Below are positions 32,831-42,306 of a DNA stretch of 45,197 nt, one piece after another. Position 1 is the first letter of the stretch, and every line of letters begins with the position of its first letter. The DNA comes from Desulfobacterales bacterium (lineage in GTDB: Bacteria; Desulfobacterota; Desulfobacteria; Desulfobacterales; SURF-7): NCBI GenBank assembly GCA_028277765.1, contig JANQFQ010000039.1, positions 1 to 45,197 on the forward strand. The letters are read 5' to 3'. The translations under genes were made by a program, and so were the position numbers. Under the pieces are notes generated by a model, which saw nothing but the letters and a program-made list of their open reading frames with translations, was not told the origin of the DNA and ran no database searches.

Positions 32831-34198
32831 TTACATCTTTTTTATATTCACATCTATCATCGGTATTCCGATGATGCTTAACGACGTAGCTGAATACATA
32901 GACCTGAATATCAGTGATTCATGGTACCAGTGGTGAAAAACATGTTCCGTCTGTGTACCTTCTGCTATTTGAGTTGATATGGAATAATCACCTGCAGGGA
33001 GAAGTGGCATCTGGAACTCAAACGTTCCGCAAAACACATCTCCCTTTTCGAACGTTAGCCCCTTGTCCCTGTAGAGAAGATATGTGTTGTCCACAAACAG
33101 TTCCTGTCCCTGGGAATTAGTGCAGAAAAAACCAACAATCGGTTGGAAGAGGCTAGACTCAGCCCTGCACTTAATCACCAGCTTCACGAGCTCTCCGCCC
33201 ACCACAAAAGAAAGCGGCTTATCACTTTCACTGTCACGCAACTCAACATCAATAATTTTTGCGCCGCCTTTACCAAAACTGCTTCTCGCGGGATCAAACT
33301 GGAATATCTTAATATCGTTTCTGTATTGTGTATGGTTTAAAAACTTAACCCGCTGATCAACAAACTTTTTAGGCTGCCTTGGAATTTTATCCATGGATCT
33401 AACCGACTCGATCTCGTATTGGCTGTCTCCGGGAGAGTCTTTCCCTGTGATATCGTCTTGGTGGTCTTTTAGGCAAAACTCCAGGTATGCGTCACCAACA
33501 GCCTTTGGGGAGCCTTCCTGAATCATCTTACCGTTATCCAGCCATATTGCTCGGTCGCAAAGGTTTCTTAGGGCCACCAAGTTATGAGTAACCAGCAGAA
33601 GTACCCCCGTTGTCTGAAAGGCTTTAATCCAGCGCATGCACTTCTGGACAAAGTAAACATCGCCGACCGCAAGCGCTTCGTCAACAATCAGTATATCAGA
33701 ATCCATATGTGCCATCAGGGAAAACGCGAGCCGTATTTTCATCCCGCTTGAATACGTCTTTAACGGTTGATCAAAAAATTCCCCTATACCGGCGAAATCA
33801 AGAATATCATCCGTCCGTTTACTAATTTCAGCATCAGTGAAGCCGAGTATACTTGCGTTTAAGTACACATTTTCCCTGCCGGTAAATTCAGGATTAAAAC
33901 CAGCACCAAGCTCCAGAAGCGCGGAAGTCTTGCCGTTAACCGTTACTGATCCTTCTGTCGGGTTCAAAACACCACTAATTATCTGCAGGAGTGTCGACTT
34001 TCCGCTACCGTTTCTCCCAATAATCCCCAGGGATTCACCATCCTTTACGTCAAATGAAATATTGCTCAAAGCGTTAAATCTACGATGGTATTTTTTCCGG
34101 AAAGGACTTAACGTTTCTTTGACTCTATCTGCATGCTTCTTATAAAGCCTGTAAGATTTTGAAACATTGTCAACAATTATAGCTGTATTGTTATCCAT
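32831..34198 (-). CDS. wzt: Polysaccharide ABC exporter ATPase with Wzt-type C-terminal domain
   Basis: A 455-residue protein. The N-terminal 250 residues are an ABC ATPase: Walker A GRNGSGKST (61-69), signature YSSGM (149-153), Walker B ILIVDE (169-174) with AVGDVYF downstream. After a linker of about 40 residues the C-terminal 180 form the Wzt_C carbohydrate-binding fold (GAKIIDVELRD ... FVVGGELVKLVI ... FCGTFEFQMPLLPAGDYSIS), which recognises the capped end of the glycan before export. Its partner permease (Wzm, ABC-2 type) is not in the window, which is unusual, because the two genes are normally adjacent. A promoter candidate lies upstream at 34323-34346. Confidence 0.9.
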   Translation of the reverse strand: MDNNTAIIVDNVSKSYRLYKKHADRVKETLSPFRKKYHRRFNALSNISFDVKDGESLGIIGRNGSGKSTLLQIISGVLNPTEGSVTVNGKTSALLELGAGFNPEFTGRENVYLNASILGFTDAEISKRTDDILDFAGIGEFFDQPLKTYSSGMKIRLAFSLMAHMDSDILIVDEALAVGDVYFVQKCMRWIKAFQTTGVLLLVTHNLVALRNLCDRAIWLDNGKMIQEGSPKAVGDAYLEFCLKDHQDDITGKDSPGDSQYEIESVRSMDKIPRQPKKFVDQRVKFLNHTQYRNDIKIFQFDPARSSFGKGGAKIIDVELRDSESDKPLSFVVGGELVKLVIKCRAESSLFQPIVGFFCTNSQGQELFVDNTYLLYRDKGLTFEKGDVFCGTFEFQMPLLPAGDYSISTQIAEGTQTEHVFHHWYHESLIFRSMYSATSLSIIGIPMIDVNIKKM

Positions 34199-34322
34199 AT
34201 AGCCCGCTGTTCTATATCATGTTTCTCATGCCGGTATTAATAGCCTTCAGGCAAATCATTCTATTATAATTCTTTGCCAGCATCTCTTGAAGTTAAAATG
34301 GATTCTTATGATCTTAAATGTA

Positions 34323-34346
34323 ATATAAAACTCTGTTTAGTGTCAA
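34323..34346 (-). promoter_or_regulatory. Possible internal promoter before wzt
   Basis: On the minus strand a perfect TTGACA (34346-34341) is followed 15 bases later by TATTAC, a four-of-six -10; a 17-base spacing gives TTACAT. It could start a transcript about 130 bases before wzt, in the only long gap (167 bases) of this part of the locus. Confidence 0.3.
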
Positions 34347-34365
34347 GCTAGCAGCTTTAGCCGGT

Positions 34366-36510
34366 TCAGATTACCGGGCTTAAATCAAAATTGTAAATGT
34401 CGCCGTGCTTGAACATCTCTCCCTCGGCCCATAAAAATTCCAGGTCCAGGCTCATCCGGTTCGAAATCAGATCTTTCAGTTTAAAAAAGCCCATGAAGCC
34501 CGGGTGTTTTGTATAACTGTCATCCATATAAGAAGCCCTTATATCACTTCGTAAAACACCTGTTTTGCCATCCCCTAGACAATTACCGTCCAGAAATATT
34601 CTTACATGATTAAATCTTCTCCCTTCCAGCGTCATCGCCCATCCCCGAACCAGTATAACCTGGTGTTCCGGGATGATATAAACCTCATCAATTTTTCCAT
34701 AAAACTTTTCGTCCTTGCCGATGATATTCTGTACAGTATCTTCTCTGTATATCTCCGGCTCACCAAAGCGTTTATGCACGGCAAGATTAAAGTTTTCAGC
34801 GTTTCTTGTGAGTTCAGGATGATATGACGGATCATGGTTAAAATATTCAGGCCATCTTTTCTTAATATATGTTTTAGCCCTGTCCATTTCAGCAGCATCT
34901 TTTTTTCTCGTTTTTGCTTCATAATGATAAAGTCTGACATGGGGCAGATATACATTTCTATACCCCTTATCAATCATCTTCAGGCATAAACCCACATCAC
35001 TGTATTCATTGGCAAGGTCTTCTTCAAAACCTCCCACCTCAAGAAAAATATCCTTCCTGCACATCAAGCATGCGGCTGTCACCGCGAGATAGTTATTAAC
35101 TGTTTTAACCTGGCCAAAGTAACCATCCGTTTCAGAAGCTTCAAAGCGGTGAGCATGTGCGCATCCCCCCCCAAGGCCGACTAAAATGCCCGCGTGCTGA
35201 ATACGTTTATCTTCGTAATAGAGCAACCCGCCAACAGCCCCTGTTTCAGGCTTTTGCGCGTATTCAACCATAGCGTCTATCCAGTCACCATGAATTACTT
35301 TTGTGTCATCACTAATAAAAAGATAATAATCACCTCTGGCAAACGCAGCCGCCCTATTATTCAGCTTTGAAAAATTAAATGGCATGTCATTGGGTACGCG
35401 CTTTATCCTCTCTGGCTCCCTGCCCATCCATTTTGAGATCACTTCGGTCATCTCACTGCTGTTACTCCTGTCCATGAGGACAACTTCAAAATGAGGATAA
35501 ACGGTTTTGCTGAATATTGACTCAAGGCATTCATCAAGCATATCAGCGTGTTCATATGTCAGCATAATCAGGCTTACAAGGCTGTGCTGCTTAATCTTAT
35601 AACGGGCGATGAAATGTCCAGGCAGTCCGTCAAGTCTTTCAGCGTTACCGCCCATACCCTGCCGCTGAAGAGCCTCATCAACGGCTTTCCGGGCTGAACG
35701 GTCATATTCATCTTTTGAAAATTTTTCCAGATAACTGGTCCGTGAAAAATAAAGGATCTCCGGTATGTGCGTAATATTCCCGGTTATCTCTGTAAACCTT
35801 AAAATAAAATCATACATTTCAGCTCCGGGATATCCGTTTCTAAATCCGCCTGTTTGATCAAAAAGAGACCTCTTAAAAGCGGTAAGACTGCCAGTGTACA
35901 TCCTTGACATGAATGAATCAGGACACCACCCAGGCTTTAAGTGTACTGATACACGACCGTTGTCATCCTCTGTATAGGCTTCATCGGAATATATCATGTC
36001 CGCTTCCGGCGTTTTGTTAATGACTTCGGCAAATGCATAGAGAGCGTTTAATCCGATCAGGTCTTTTTCATCAGAAAACATAAGAAAGTCGCCGTCAGAT
36101 TTTTTTACGGCAAGGTTATAGAGATCCGCCTTTGATGTACTGCCGCTGTCCTGACAGCATAAAATCCGTTCATCCCTTTTTATATGATCGTCCAAAAAAT
36201 CACCGGAGACGGTCTCCGGGCAGCAGATGATCATCTGCCAGTTCTCATATATCTGTTCACATACAGAATGAATTGTGTCGCGGGCTTGTGAATGATCGAT
36301 GCCGCTCACGTAAAGGATAATGCTGAATTTTGGTCTATTAACAAGGGACTTGGACTTTTCACTGACCAGAGGAATCTGCTTTTCGTTAAAGGTGTGCCAC
36401 TTCAACCACAATTTTGGATCCGGGCTGGCTAGATGAAAAAATTCGTCAGGATTGGTATATCCTTTCAATGGGTCTTCTTTTTGTATTGTTTTTTTATGCA
36501 GGTTGGTCAT
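34366..36510 (-). CDS. Two-domain family-2 glycosyltransferase
   Basis: A 714-residue cytoplasmic protein with two GT2 (GT-A fold) domains. The first (about 60-300) has FSIILYVSGIDH and DEKDL where a DxD-like motif would be expected, so it may be degenerate. The second (about 310-560) opens with SLIMLTYEHADMLDECLESI and has FISDDTK, GAVGGLLYYEDKRIQHAGIL and GGFEEDL, and looks intact. The last 110 residues (VILVRGWAMTLEGRRFNHVR) form an extra beta-rich module often attached to such enzymes. The ATG lies 13 bases from the stop of the epimerase. The sugar donor is not evident. Confidence 0.85.
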   Translation of the reverse strand: MTNLHKKTIQKEDPLKGYTNPDEFFHLASPDPKLWLKWHTFNEKQIPLVSEKSKSLVNRPKFSIILYVSGIDHSQARDTIHSVCEQIYENWQMIICCPETVSGDFLDDHIKRDERILCCQDSGSTSKADLYNLAVKKSDGDFLMFSDEKDLIGLNALYAFAEVINKTPEADMIYSDEAYTEDDNGRVSVHLKPGWCPDSFMSRMYTGSLTAFKRSLFDQTGGFRNGYPGAEMYDFILRFTEITGNITHIPEILYFSRTSYLEKFSKDEYDRSARKAVDEALQRQGMGGNAERLDGLPGHFIARYKIKQHSLVSLIMLTYEHADMLDECLESIFSKTVYPHFEVVLMDRSNSSEMTEVISKWMGREPERIKRVPNDMPFNFSKLNNRAAAFARGDYYLFISDDTKVIHGDWIDAMVEYAQKPETGAVGGLLYYEDKRIQHAGILVGLGGGCAHAHRFEASETDGYFGQVKTVNNYLAVTAACLMCRKDIFLEVGGFEEDLANEYSDVGLCLKMIDKGYRNVYLPHVRLYHYEAKTRKKDAAEMDRAKTYIKKRWPEYFNHDPSYHPELTRNAENFNLAVHKRFGEPEIYREDTVQNIIGKDEKFYGKIDEVYIIPEHQVILVRGWAMTLEGRRFNHVRIFLDGNCLGDGKTGVLRSDIRASYMDDSYTKHPGFMGFFKLKDLISNRMSLDLEFLWAEGEMFKHGDIYNFDLSPVI

Positions 36511-36523
36511 GAAGTTTGATTTA

Positions 36524-37423
36524 TCATGCTTTTTTACCGGTTATCAGCCGTATCCCTTCTTTAAGGCCGACTTTTGGCGACCATCCAGGTACATGTTTGC
36601 CACTGTTCCACGGCATCATAACCTCTCTTGGTCTGTACGGCTTCCCTCCCCATTCAACAGGAATAATTTTTCCCGTAATATCACTATAAAGTTTAACAAC
36701 ATCCTTCAATATCACAGGGGTGCCGGAAGAAACCGTAAACGTCCTGGAAGTTCCTTTATCCTGTGTTTCCAGGAGGTCAGCTGCCAGCATGTACGCGTCT
36801 ATCACATCATCAATGTACACAAGGTCCACAAGCTGTTCACCAGGAGTCATTTTCAACGTCTCTTGCTTGTCGGCTGCGCGCTCAAGCAGTTTAAAAAGCT
36901 TATCACGCGGGTCATCTGGCCCGTAAATGTCAAACAGCGTCAATGTGATAACCTTTATACCGTATGCATCAATATAATATTGTAATACAGCCTCAAATGC
37001 CTGTTTTATCGCTGCATAGAGGCAGACGGGGTTATATTCTTTATTGTCATAATGCTGCCAAAAGGTGCCGGTATTGATAAAATGTTGAACGCCATGATCT
37101 ACCATAGCATCCGCGAGCTGAGTTGCAAACACAAAGTTGTTTTGGATCAGGGGAACAATCTCCTCGGGCTTATGGTCTGGAAGGAACATGGTGGCAAGGT
37201 GAAAAATCATATCGGGCTGGGTGGCACCGATAATCGATCGCATCTGTTCTGTTGTTCCGTCATGCACGTGAATTGAAATTAAATCATTCAACGCCTTTTT
37301 CTGTGCCTGGTCTGAATCCTGGCGAACGATCACATGGACCTGCCATCCATCATTAACCAGGCGCCTTACAAGATTTCCCCCTGTAAATCCTGTTGAACCT
37401 GTAAACAATGCACTGCGTTTCAT
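36524..37423 (-). CDS. NAD-dependent sugar epimerase/reductase (CDP-dideoxyhexose type likely)
   Basis: From the ATG at 37423, which has AGGAG five bases upstream, the protein is 299 residues; 13 codons further upstream belong to a longer frame without a ribosome site. It is an extended SDR: cofactor motif GSTGFTGGN at the start, NTGTFWQHY, the YxxxK in YAAIK, then LTLFDIYGPDDPRDK. The set of residues and the position directly after rfbH suggest a CDP-paratose or CDP-abequose synthase-like reductase that finishes a 3,6-dideoxyhexose; general UDP- or dTDP-sugar epimerase remains the alternative. It lies 122 bases after the rfbH stop. Confidence 0.78.
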   Translation of the reverse strand: MKRSALFTGSTGFTGGNLVRRLVNDGWQVHVIVRQDSDQAQKKALNDLISIHVHDGTTEQMRSIIGATQPDMIFHLATMFLPDHKPEEIVPLIQNNFVFATQLADAMVDHGVQHFINTGTFWQHYDNKEYNPVCLYAAIKQAFEAVLQYYIDAYGIKVITLTLFDIYGPDDPRDKLFKLLERAADKQETLKMTPGEQLVDLVYIDDVIDAYMLAADLLETQDKGTSRTFTVSSGTPVILKDVVKLYSDITGKIIPVEWGGKPYRPREVMMPWNSGKHVPGWSPKVGLKEGIRLITGKKA

Positions 37424-37544
37424 GTCATCTCCTGCATGATCTTTTCGATGAACAATCCGCATTTCTCAGAAACCTGTTTTAAAAATTCGTAAGTTTTAAT
37501 CATTTTGCCCATAATTATTTTGCCATAAAAATATGCTGTGGCCG

Positions 37545-38891
37545 TTATTTACCTTTGCAAAAAGCAATAATGGTTTCAGCCATATAGCCAGTCTGTTCAT
37601 CAGAAATACCCGGACTTACGCCCAGCCAAAGGCAGTCCTTCATGATTTTATCCGTATTCACAAGGCTTCCTGCCACCCTGTAATCCCTGTCCTGCGCCAT
37701 TGCTTCAAAACAGGGATGGCAGGTGAAATTGCCGGCAAACAGGTTCCGCGTCTGAATCTTTTTTGATTCAAGGTGAATGGCCAATTCATTCCGACTAAAG
37801 CCCACGCCGTCTTTGACGATAAGCGGAAACCCGAACCAGCAGGGTTCGCTGTCCGCGAATGATGACGGTAGAATAAAATAGTCAGATAAAACGTCCAAGG
37901 CTTTGTGCAAAATTCTATAATTACGTCTCCGCTTTTCGATAAAAAGCGGCAGTTTTTCAAGCTGCGCGCACCCGATGGCGGCTTGCATGTCAGAACATTT
38001 AAAATTATATCCAAAATGGCTGTAAACATATTTATGATCATATCCCAATGGAAGGGTTCCGTGCTGTTTAGAAAACCGCTCCCCGCAGGTATCATCCTTC
38101 CCTGTTTCACATTGGCAATCCCTTCCCCAGTCCCGCAGAGACAGCATAATTTTATGAAGTAAACTGTTCTGTGTGTAAACGGCGCCACCTTCGCCTGTGG
38201 TTATGTGATGGGGAGGATAAAAACTGCTGGTGCCAATATCACCAAAGGTGCCGGTATATCTGCCCTTATATGTTGACCCGAGGGAATCACAATTGTCTTC
38301 CACGAGCCAAAGTTGGTTTTGTTGGCAGAACCGGATGACAGCACTGATATTAAAAGGGTTTCCAAGCGTATGCGCGAGTATTACCGCTTTTGTCCGATCG
38401 GTCAGCGCAGCCGACATGGCCGCTGTATCAATATTTAATGTTTCAAGTTCAATATCGACAAAGACAGGGACGGCGCCATACTGGACTGCCGGAGCGACGG
38501 TCGTGGGAAAAGTGGCAGCAACCGTAATGATTTCATCGCCTCTTTTTATCTGTTTATCACCTAAAGCAGGAGAGGTAAGCGCCATAAAGGCCAAAAAATT
38601 CGCGGACGAACCAGAGTTTACAAAAAGAGCGTGTTTAATACCTAAAAAATCAGCCAGTCCTTTTTCAAATTCTCTGGAATAACGGCCATGAGTAAGCCAG
38701 AATTCAAGGGATGAATCAACAAGGTTGACAAGTTCGTTCTCATCAAAAACACGTCCAGCATAGTTGATGCTGGTAACTCCGGGTTTGAACAATTCACCTG
38801 ACGGGTCAAGAGCGGCTGAATAGTATTCCCTGATTTTCTGAAGGATATCCTTTTTGATTATTTCAGCTCTGCTTTTAAAACCCTTTTTCAT
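37545..38891 (-). CDS. rfbH: CDP-4-dehydro-6-deoxyglucose 3-dehydrase (E1, RfbH/DdhC)
   Basis: A 448-residue PMP-dependent, iron-sulfur enzyme that removes the 3-OH of CDP-6-deoxy-4-keto-glucose. Two features identify it. The catalytic Lys of ordinary aminotransferases is replaced by His in SFYPPHHITTGEGG (H228), and the [2Fe-2S] ligands follow the exact family pattern C-x57-C-x-C-x7-C (C201, C259, C261, C269). The N-terminus has the PGVTSINYAGRVFDENELVN stretch typical of RfbH. The start follows the stop of the Wzc gene by 7 bases. The cytidylyltransferase (DdhA), 4,6-dehydratase (DdhB) and E3 reductase (DdhD) are not in the window. Confidence 0.93.
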   Translation of the reverse strand: MKKGFKSRAEIIKKDILQKIREYYSAALDPSGELFKPGVTSINYAGRVFDENELVNLVDSSLEFWLTHGRYSREFEKGLADFLGIKHALFVNSGSSANFLAFMALTSPALGDKQIKRGDEIITVAATFPTTVAPAVQYGAVPVFVDIELETLNIDTAAMSAALTDRTKAVILAHTLGNPFNISAVIRFCQQNQLWLVEDNCDSLGSTYKGRYTGTFGDIGTSSFYPPHHITTGEGGAVYTQNSLLHKIMLSLRDWGRDCQCETGKDDTCGERFSKQHGTLPLGYDHKYVYSHFGYNFKCSDMQAAIGCAQLEKLPLFIEKRRRNYRILHKALDVLSDYFILPSSFADSEPCWFGFPLIVKDGVGFSRNELAIHLESKKIQTRNLFAGNFTCHPCFEAMAQDRDYRVAGSLVNTDKIMKDCLWLGVSPGISDEQTGYMAETIIAFCKGK

Positions 38892-38898
38892 AGCGCAT

Positions 38899-41136
38899 TC
38901 AGGCGTCTTCCCCGGCAGGCTGTTGAGATTGATCCGTTTCCACTCCGTAATAACTACCGGAATACTGGTAATAGTAATAACTATGCCTGCTTATATCTAC
39001 TCCGTTCAAAACAATACCGAATATGTCGGCGCTTACAGAACGAAGCTTTTCAAGGCTATTGATGATCATATCCTTTGATTTATCATTCACCCGGACAATC
39101 ATTATAACGCCGTCTACCTGCTTTGCCAGAACAACCGCGTCAGTCACCGCCGCTACAGGCGGGGAATCAATAATAATCCGCGTAAAGTTTTTCTTTAATG
39201 TCTGGATTAATTCTGTCATCCGTTTTGATCCCAGTATTTCAGAAGGATTCGGAGGAACCGGGCCGGATGGTATAATAAACAGGTTTTCAACTTCTGTTTT
39301 AAAAATGGTCTCTTCTACATCTTTGTTGCCGACTAAAATATTCGTCAATCCAGTATCATGCTGTTTGTCAAATACCTTATCTATCCTCGGTCTTCGCAGG
39401 TCACATTCAACCAGCACTACCTTGCTTCCTGACTGTGCCATGGTTACCGCCAGGTTGCTCGCGGTTATGGTCTTCCCTTCCTGGGGTCCGGCGCTTGTAA
39501 TAAGCATTACCTGGGGTTCAGATTCCACGGAAGAAAAAAGGATGCTTGTCCGAATATCCCTGTATGCTTCACTTGCCGATGATTTGGGATCACGAAAAGT
39601 AATCAGTTCACTTTTCTTCAGGCTGTCTGTATCGCCGTTCATATCGATTGCCGGGACAGGCCCCAGGTATGGTACGTCAAGGTATCGCTTAATGTCATCA
39701 GGCGCTTTGATAGTATTATCAAGGTACTCGTAAAAAAATGCGAGCAATGTGCCGACAACCAATCCGACGACCATGGCAAGTAAAATATTCAACCCTTTTT
39801 TTGGTTTAAGCGGTTTCTTAGGCACCTCGGCCTTGTCAATAACCCTGATATTGAGAGTCCTCATGTCCTCGGTCAGGGATGTCTCTTTAAACCGGTTAAA
39901 CAGCAGCTCATACATCTGCCTGGCGCTCTCGGTTTCACGGCGGAGCACACCGTATTCAATCGCTTTTTGATTCAACTCAAGGGTTTCTGTCTTCTGTCTG
40001 GACAGGGCGTCTTTCAGGGAACGCTCTCTGGCAAGCGCTACCTGGTATTCGCTTTTAAGTGAATTAATGACCCTGTCTACCTCGTAGGTCTTTCTCTTGC
40101 TAAGGGTTTCCATTTCAGACTTAATGGCAACCATCTGGGGGTGGTTCTGCCCGTATTTTTTTGACAATTCGGAGATTCTTTTATACAGATCCACCTCCAT
40201 CGACTTGATCTGCTTGATCAATTCATTGTTCAGGACTTCTGGAATAGAATCAAGCATATCAGGCGTATCAGTCAGAGCCACTGCCTGTTTATAGCGGGTC
40301 TCTGCTTCAACCCTTCTTGATTCAGCTTCCACAACCTGGGTATTAAGCTGGGCAAGCTTCTGGGCGGTAATCTGTTCTACCTCATTGGTAAAGTCTGTAA
40401 TAATATTCTTTTCTTTCTTATAGTTTAGCAACGCCTGCTCTGATTCTTCGACTTTTGCCCGTTCAGCTTCAATCCGTCTCTGCAGCCATTTCACCGCCTC
40501 CTGTATAGCTTGCACCTTAGTTTCCAGGTTATGATCAATATATGCCCGTGCGATGGTATTCGCTGTTTTAGCGGCAAGCTCAGGGTCTCTTGCATGAAAG
40601 CCGATGTCAAGGAGACGGCTTTTCCGGATAGGCTCAACACTTATCCGCTTGATAAAAGATGAGACCAGGCCGGAATCGATCTCATCTATATCAACAGAAG
40701 CTGTTCCCTCTTTGGCGTCGGTTTTAAACAAAGAACTAATGGCGTTTTTACAGGAGACAATAATATTTTTTATTGAAGCCAGAAATCTTATGAGCAGATT
40801 TTTTGATTTGCCGGAAAACTCTTTGCTGTTTTTCAGGTCCAGCCGCCTGATCACTTCCCTGGCAACAGTCCGGCTCTCAATGATTTTGTATTGGGTCTGG
40901 TAATAATCTGTCCCAGATGCGTCCATTGCCATGACTTCCTGGATGGAAACCACGTTTGGATTTTCCTTGTCAATCACTATGCGAGTAACCGCTTTATATA
41001 TCGGTGTGGCAGTAAAAGCGTGAATAGTAACGGTAATGACAACAAACAAGAAAACAGTGCTAATGGTCCATCTCCGTTTCATAATCACACGGAAATACTC
41101 ATGAAAATCAATCTTATCCTGAAAGCTTGTATCCAT
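38899..41136 (-). CDS. wzc: Polysaccharide chain-length/export tyrosine autokinase (Wzc-like)
   Basis: A 745-residue inner-membrane BY-kinase. A first membrane segment lies at about 24-44, followed by a Wzz domain and a long periplasmic coiled coil (VEESEQALLNYKKEKNIITD). After a second segment near 455 (NILLAMVVGLVVGTLLAFFY) comes the kinase: Walker A SAGPQEGKTITASNLA, Walker A' VVLVECDLRRPR, Walker B RIIIDSPP. The C-terminus has a Tyr cluster, RHSYYYYQYSGSYYG, the usual autophosphorylation site. It partners the Wza-type channel encoded one base upstream. This class normally goes with Wzy-dependent assembly. Confidence 0.93.
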   Translation of the reverse strand: MDTSFQDKIDFHEYFRVIMKRRWTISTVFLFVVITVTIHAFTATPIYKAVTRIVIDKENPNVVSIQEVMAMDASGTDYYQTQYKIIESRTVAREVIRRLDLKNSKEFSGKSKNLLIRFLASIKNIIVSCKNAISSLFKTDAKEGTASVDIDEIDSGLVSSFIKRISVEPIRKSRLLDIGFHARDPELAAKTANTIARAYIDHNLETKVQAIQEAVKWLQRRIEAERAKVEESEQALLNYKKEKNIITDFTNEVEQITAQKLAQLNTQVVEAESRRVEAETRYKQAVALTDTPDMLDSIPEVLNNELIKQIKSMEVDLYKRISELSKKYGQNHPQMVAIKSEMETLSKRKTYEVDRVINSLKSEYQVALARERSLKDALSRQKTETLELNQKAIEYGVLRRETESARQMYELLFNRFKETSLTEDMRTLNIRVIDKAEVPKKPLKPKKGLNILLAMVVGLVVGTLLAFFYEYLDNTIKAPDDIKRYLDVPYLGPVPAIDMNGDTDSLKKSELITFRDPKSSASEAYRDIRTSILFSSVESEPQVMLITSAGPQEGKTITASNLAVTMAQSGSKVVLVECDLRRPRIDKVFDKQHDTGLTNILVGNKDVEETIFKTEVENLFIIPSGPVPPNPSEILGSKRMTELIQTLKKNFTRIIIDSPPVAAVTDAVVLAKQVDGVIMIVRVNDKSKDMIINSLEKLRSVSADIFGIVLNGVDISRHSYYYYQYSGSYYGVETDQSQQPAGEDA

Positions 41137-41137
41137 A

Positions 41138-42208
41138 CTAAAAGAAACTCAGTGGAACCACGATCACATCATCTGGTTTGATATTTACATCCTGAATTTT
41201 TTTCCCTGCCTTTGTAATATTGTCGACCCTTACCTCAATAATCTTTTCAATCCCATCTTCTACTCGAATAATTCTGGTTCGGTTACGGGCAGCAATGTTT
41301 GTAAAACCACCGGCCATACTGATTGCTTCTACCAGCGAAAGTTCCCTGTCTGGCAGTGCGTATGACTTGGGATTTTTCACCTGCCCAATAATATAAACAT
41401 GTTCTGCAGTCGGTATATACAGGACATCCTTGTCCTGCATGAGGATATTCGAATCCTGTTCTCCCCCATGAAGAAGCCCCTGAATATCAACGTTAATGAC
41501 TATCTTTTGCTTCTGGGCTGTATCAGGATTAAGGGTGCGGACAATTTTACCCTTTTTGCCAGCCCTGACATGGTCTGTACTGTCTCTTCCTTTTCCAACT
41601 CCACCTGCCTTTGAAATAGCATCCAGAACCCGTTCCCTCCCTTTGAGTGCGTAACTGCCGGGACTTTTTACAATACCAAGAACCAAGAATTTCTTGCTGT
41701 TATACCCGATGACCATAACAGACACATGGGCATCCCACAGGTATTTTCCTTCTGCCAATTTTCGGGATATGAGCGCCTCAATCTCAGATGTTGTAAGACC
41801 ATCCACCATGACCCTTCCGATAAGGGGAAAAGAGATATACCCGTCCCTTGCAACACGGATGGATTCCCTGGAGAGGTCTTCTTCTTCATAAACAGTTATA
41901 TTGATAACATCATATCCGCCTACTCTGTAATCATCGCCGGCAAGTCCCCTGGCTTCAGGATAATGCTCCAAATATTCAGCAACCGAGAAATGGTTTGTTT
42001 CATCAATGACATTTTTCAGTTTATCATTAATCTCTTTTTTTCCGCGGCGGCTTTTAATCTCATCAAGCTTTGCAATCGCTTCTTCTTCAAGACCGCCGTA
42101 TGTTCCGTTCTGGACCGTAGTTATTTTGACGACTTCACCTGAAAAACAGGCACTAAGAAAAATGACCATCACCATCGCGGTGATTATATTGATGCGCGTT
42201 GAAATCAT
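41138..42208 (-). CDS. wza: Wza-type polysaccharide export lipoprotein with SLBB domains
   Basis: A 356-residue outer-membrane lipoprotein. The signal ends in LSAC (Cys 21). The polysaccharide export domain begins YRVGGYDVINITVYEEEDLS and runs FPLIGRVMVDGLTTSEIEAL; SLBB domains follow (FLVLGIVKSPGSYALKGRER, VYIIGQVKNPKSYALPDREL). It forms the outer-membrane channel with the Wzc-type kinase, whose gene starts one base after this stop. A terminator-like hairpin precedes it at 42254-42283, so it may start a separate transcript or read through. Confidence 0.92.
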   Translation of the reverse strand: MISTRINIITAMVMVIFLSACFSGEVVKITTVQNGTYGGLEEEAIAKLDEIKSRRGKKEINDKLKNVIDETNHFSVAEYLEHYPEARGLAGDDYRVGGYDVINITVYEEEDLSRESIRVARDGYISFPLIGRVMVDGLTTSEIEALISRKLAEGKYLWDAHVSVMVIGYNSKKFLVLGIVKSPGSYALKGRERVLDAISKAGGVGKGRDSTDHVRAGKKGKIVRTLNPDTAQKQKIVINVDIQGLLHGGEQDSNILMQDKDVLYIPTAEHVYIIGQVKNPKSYALPDRELSLVEAISMAGGFTNIAARNRTRIIRVEDGIEKIIEVRVDNITKAGKKIQDVNIKPDDVIVVPLSFF

Positions 42209-42253
42209 ATTATAACTTTCTGCCCTTAAGCTCTCCTCCCTTTACCCGCTCAT

Positions 42254-42283
42254 AAAAAAAGAGATCAAAAGACCTCTTTTTTT
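42254..42283. terminator. Bidirectional rho-independent terminator candidate
   Basis: A 10-bp stem AAAAAAAGAG (42254-42263) / CTCTTTTTTT (42274-42283) with a 10-base loop, so a T-run follows the stem on either strand. It lies between the outer-membrane barrel gene and wza, suggesting partial termination inside the locus. Confidence 0.6.
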
Positions 42284-42306
42284 ACATCGTTCATGACATA
42301 TTCAGC

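Noticed and set aside
34366..36510. Polysaccharide locus searched for an initiating phosphoglycosyltransferase (WbaP/WecA type)
   Set aside because: None of the proteins shows the needed signature; the large GT2 is soluble and is not an initiating enzyme.
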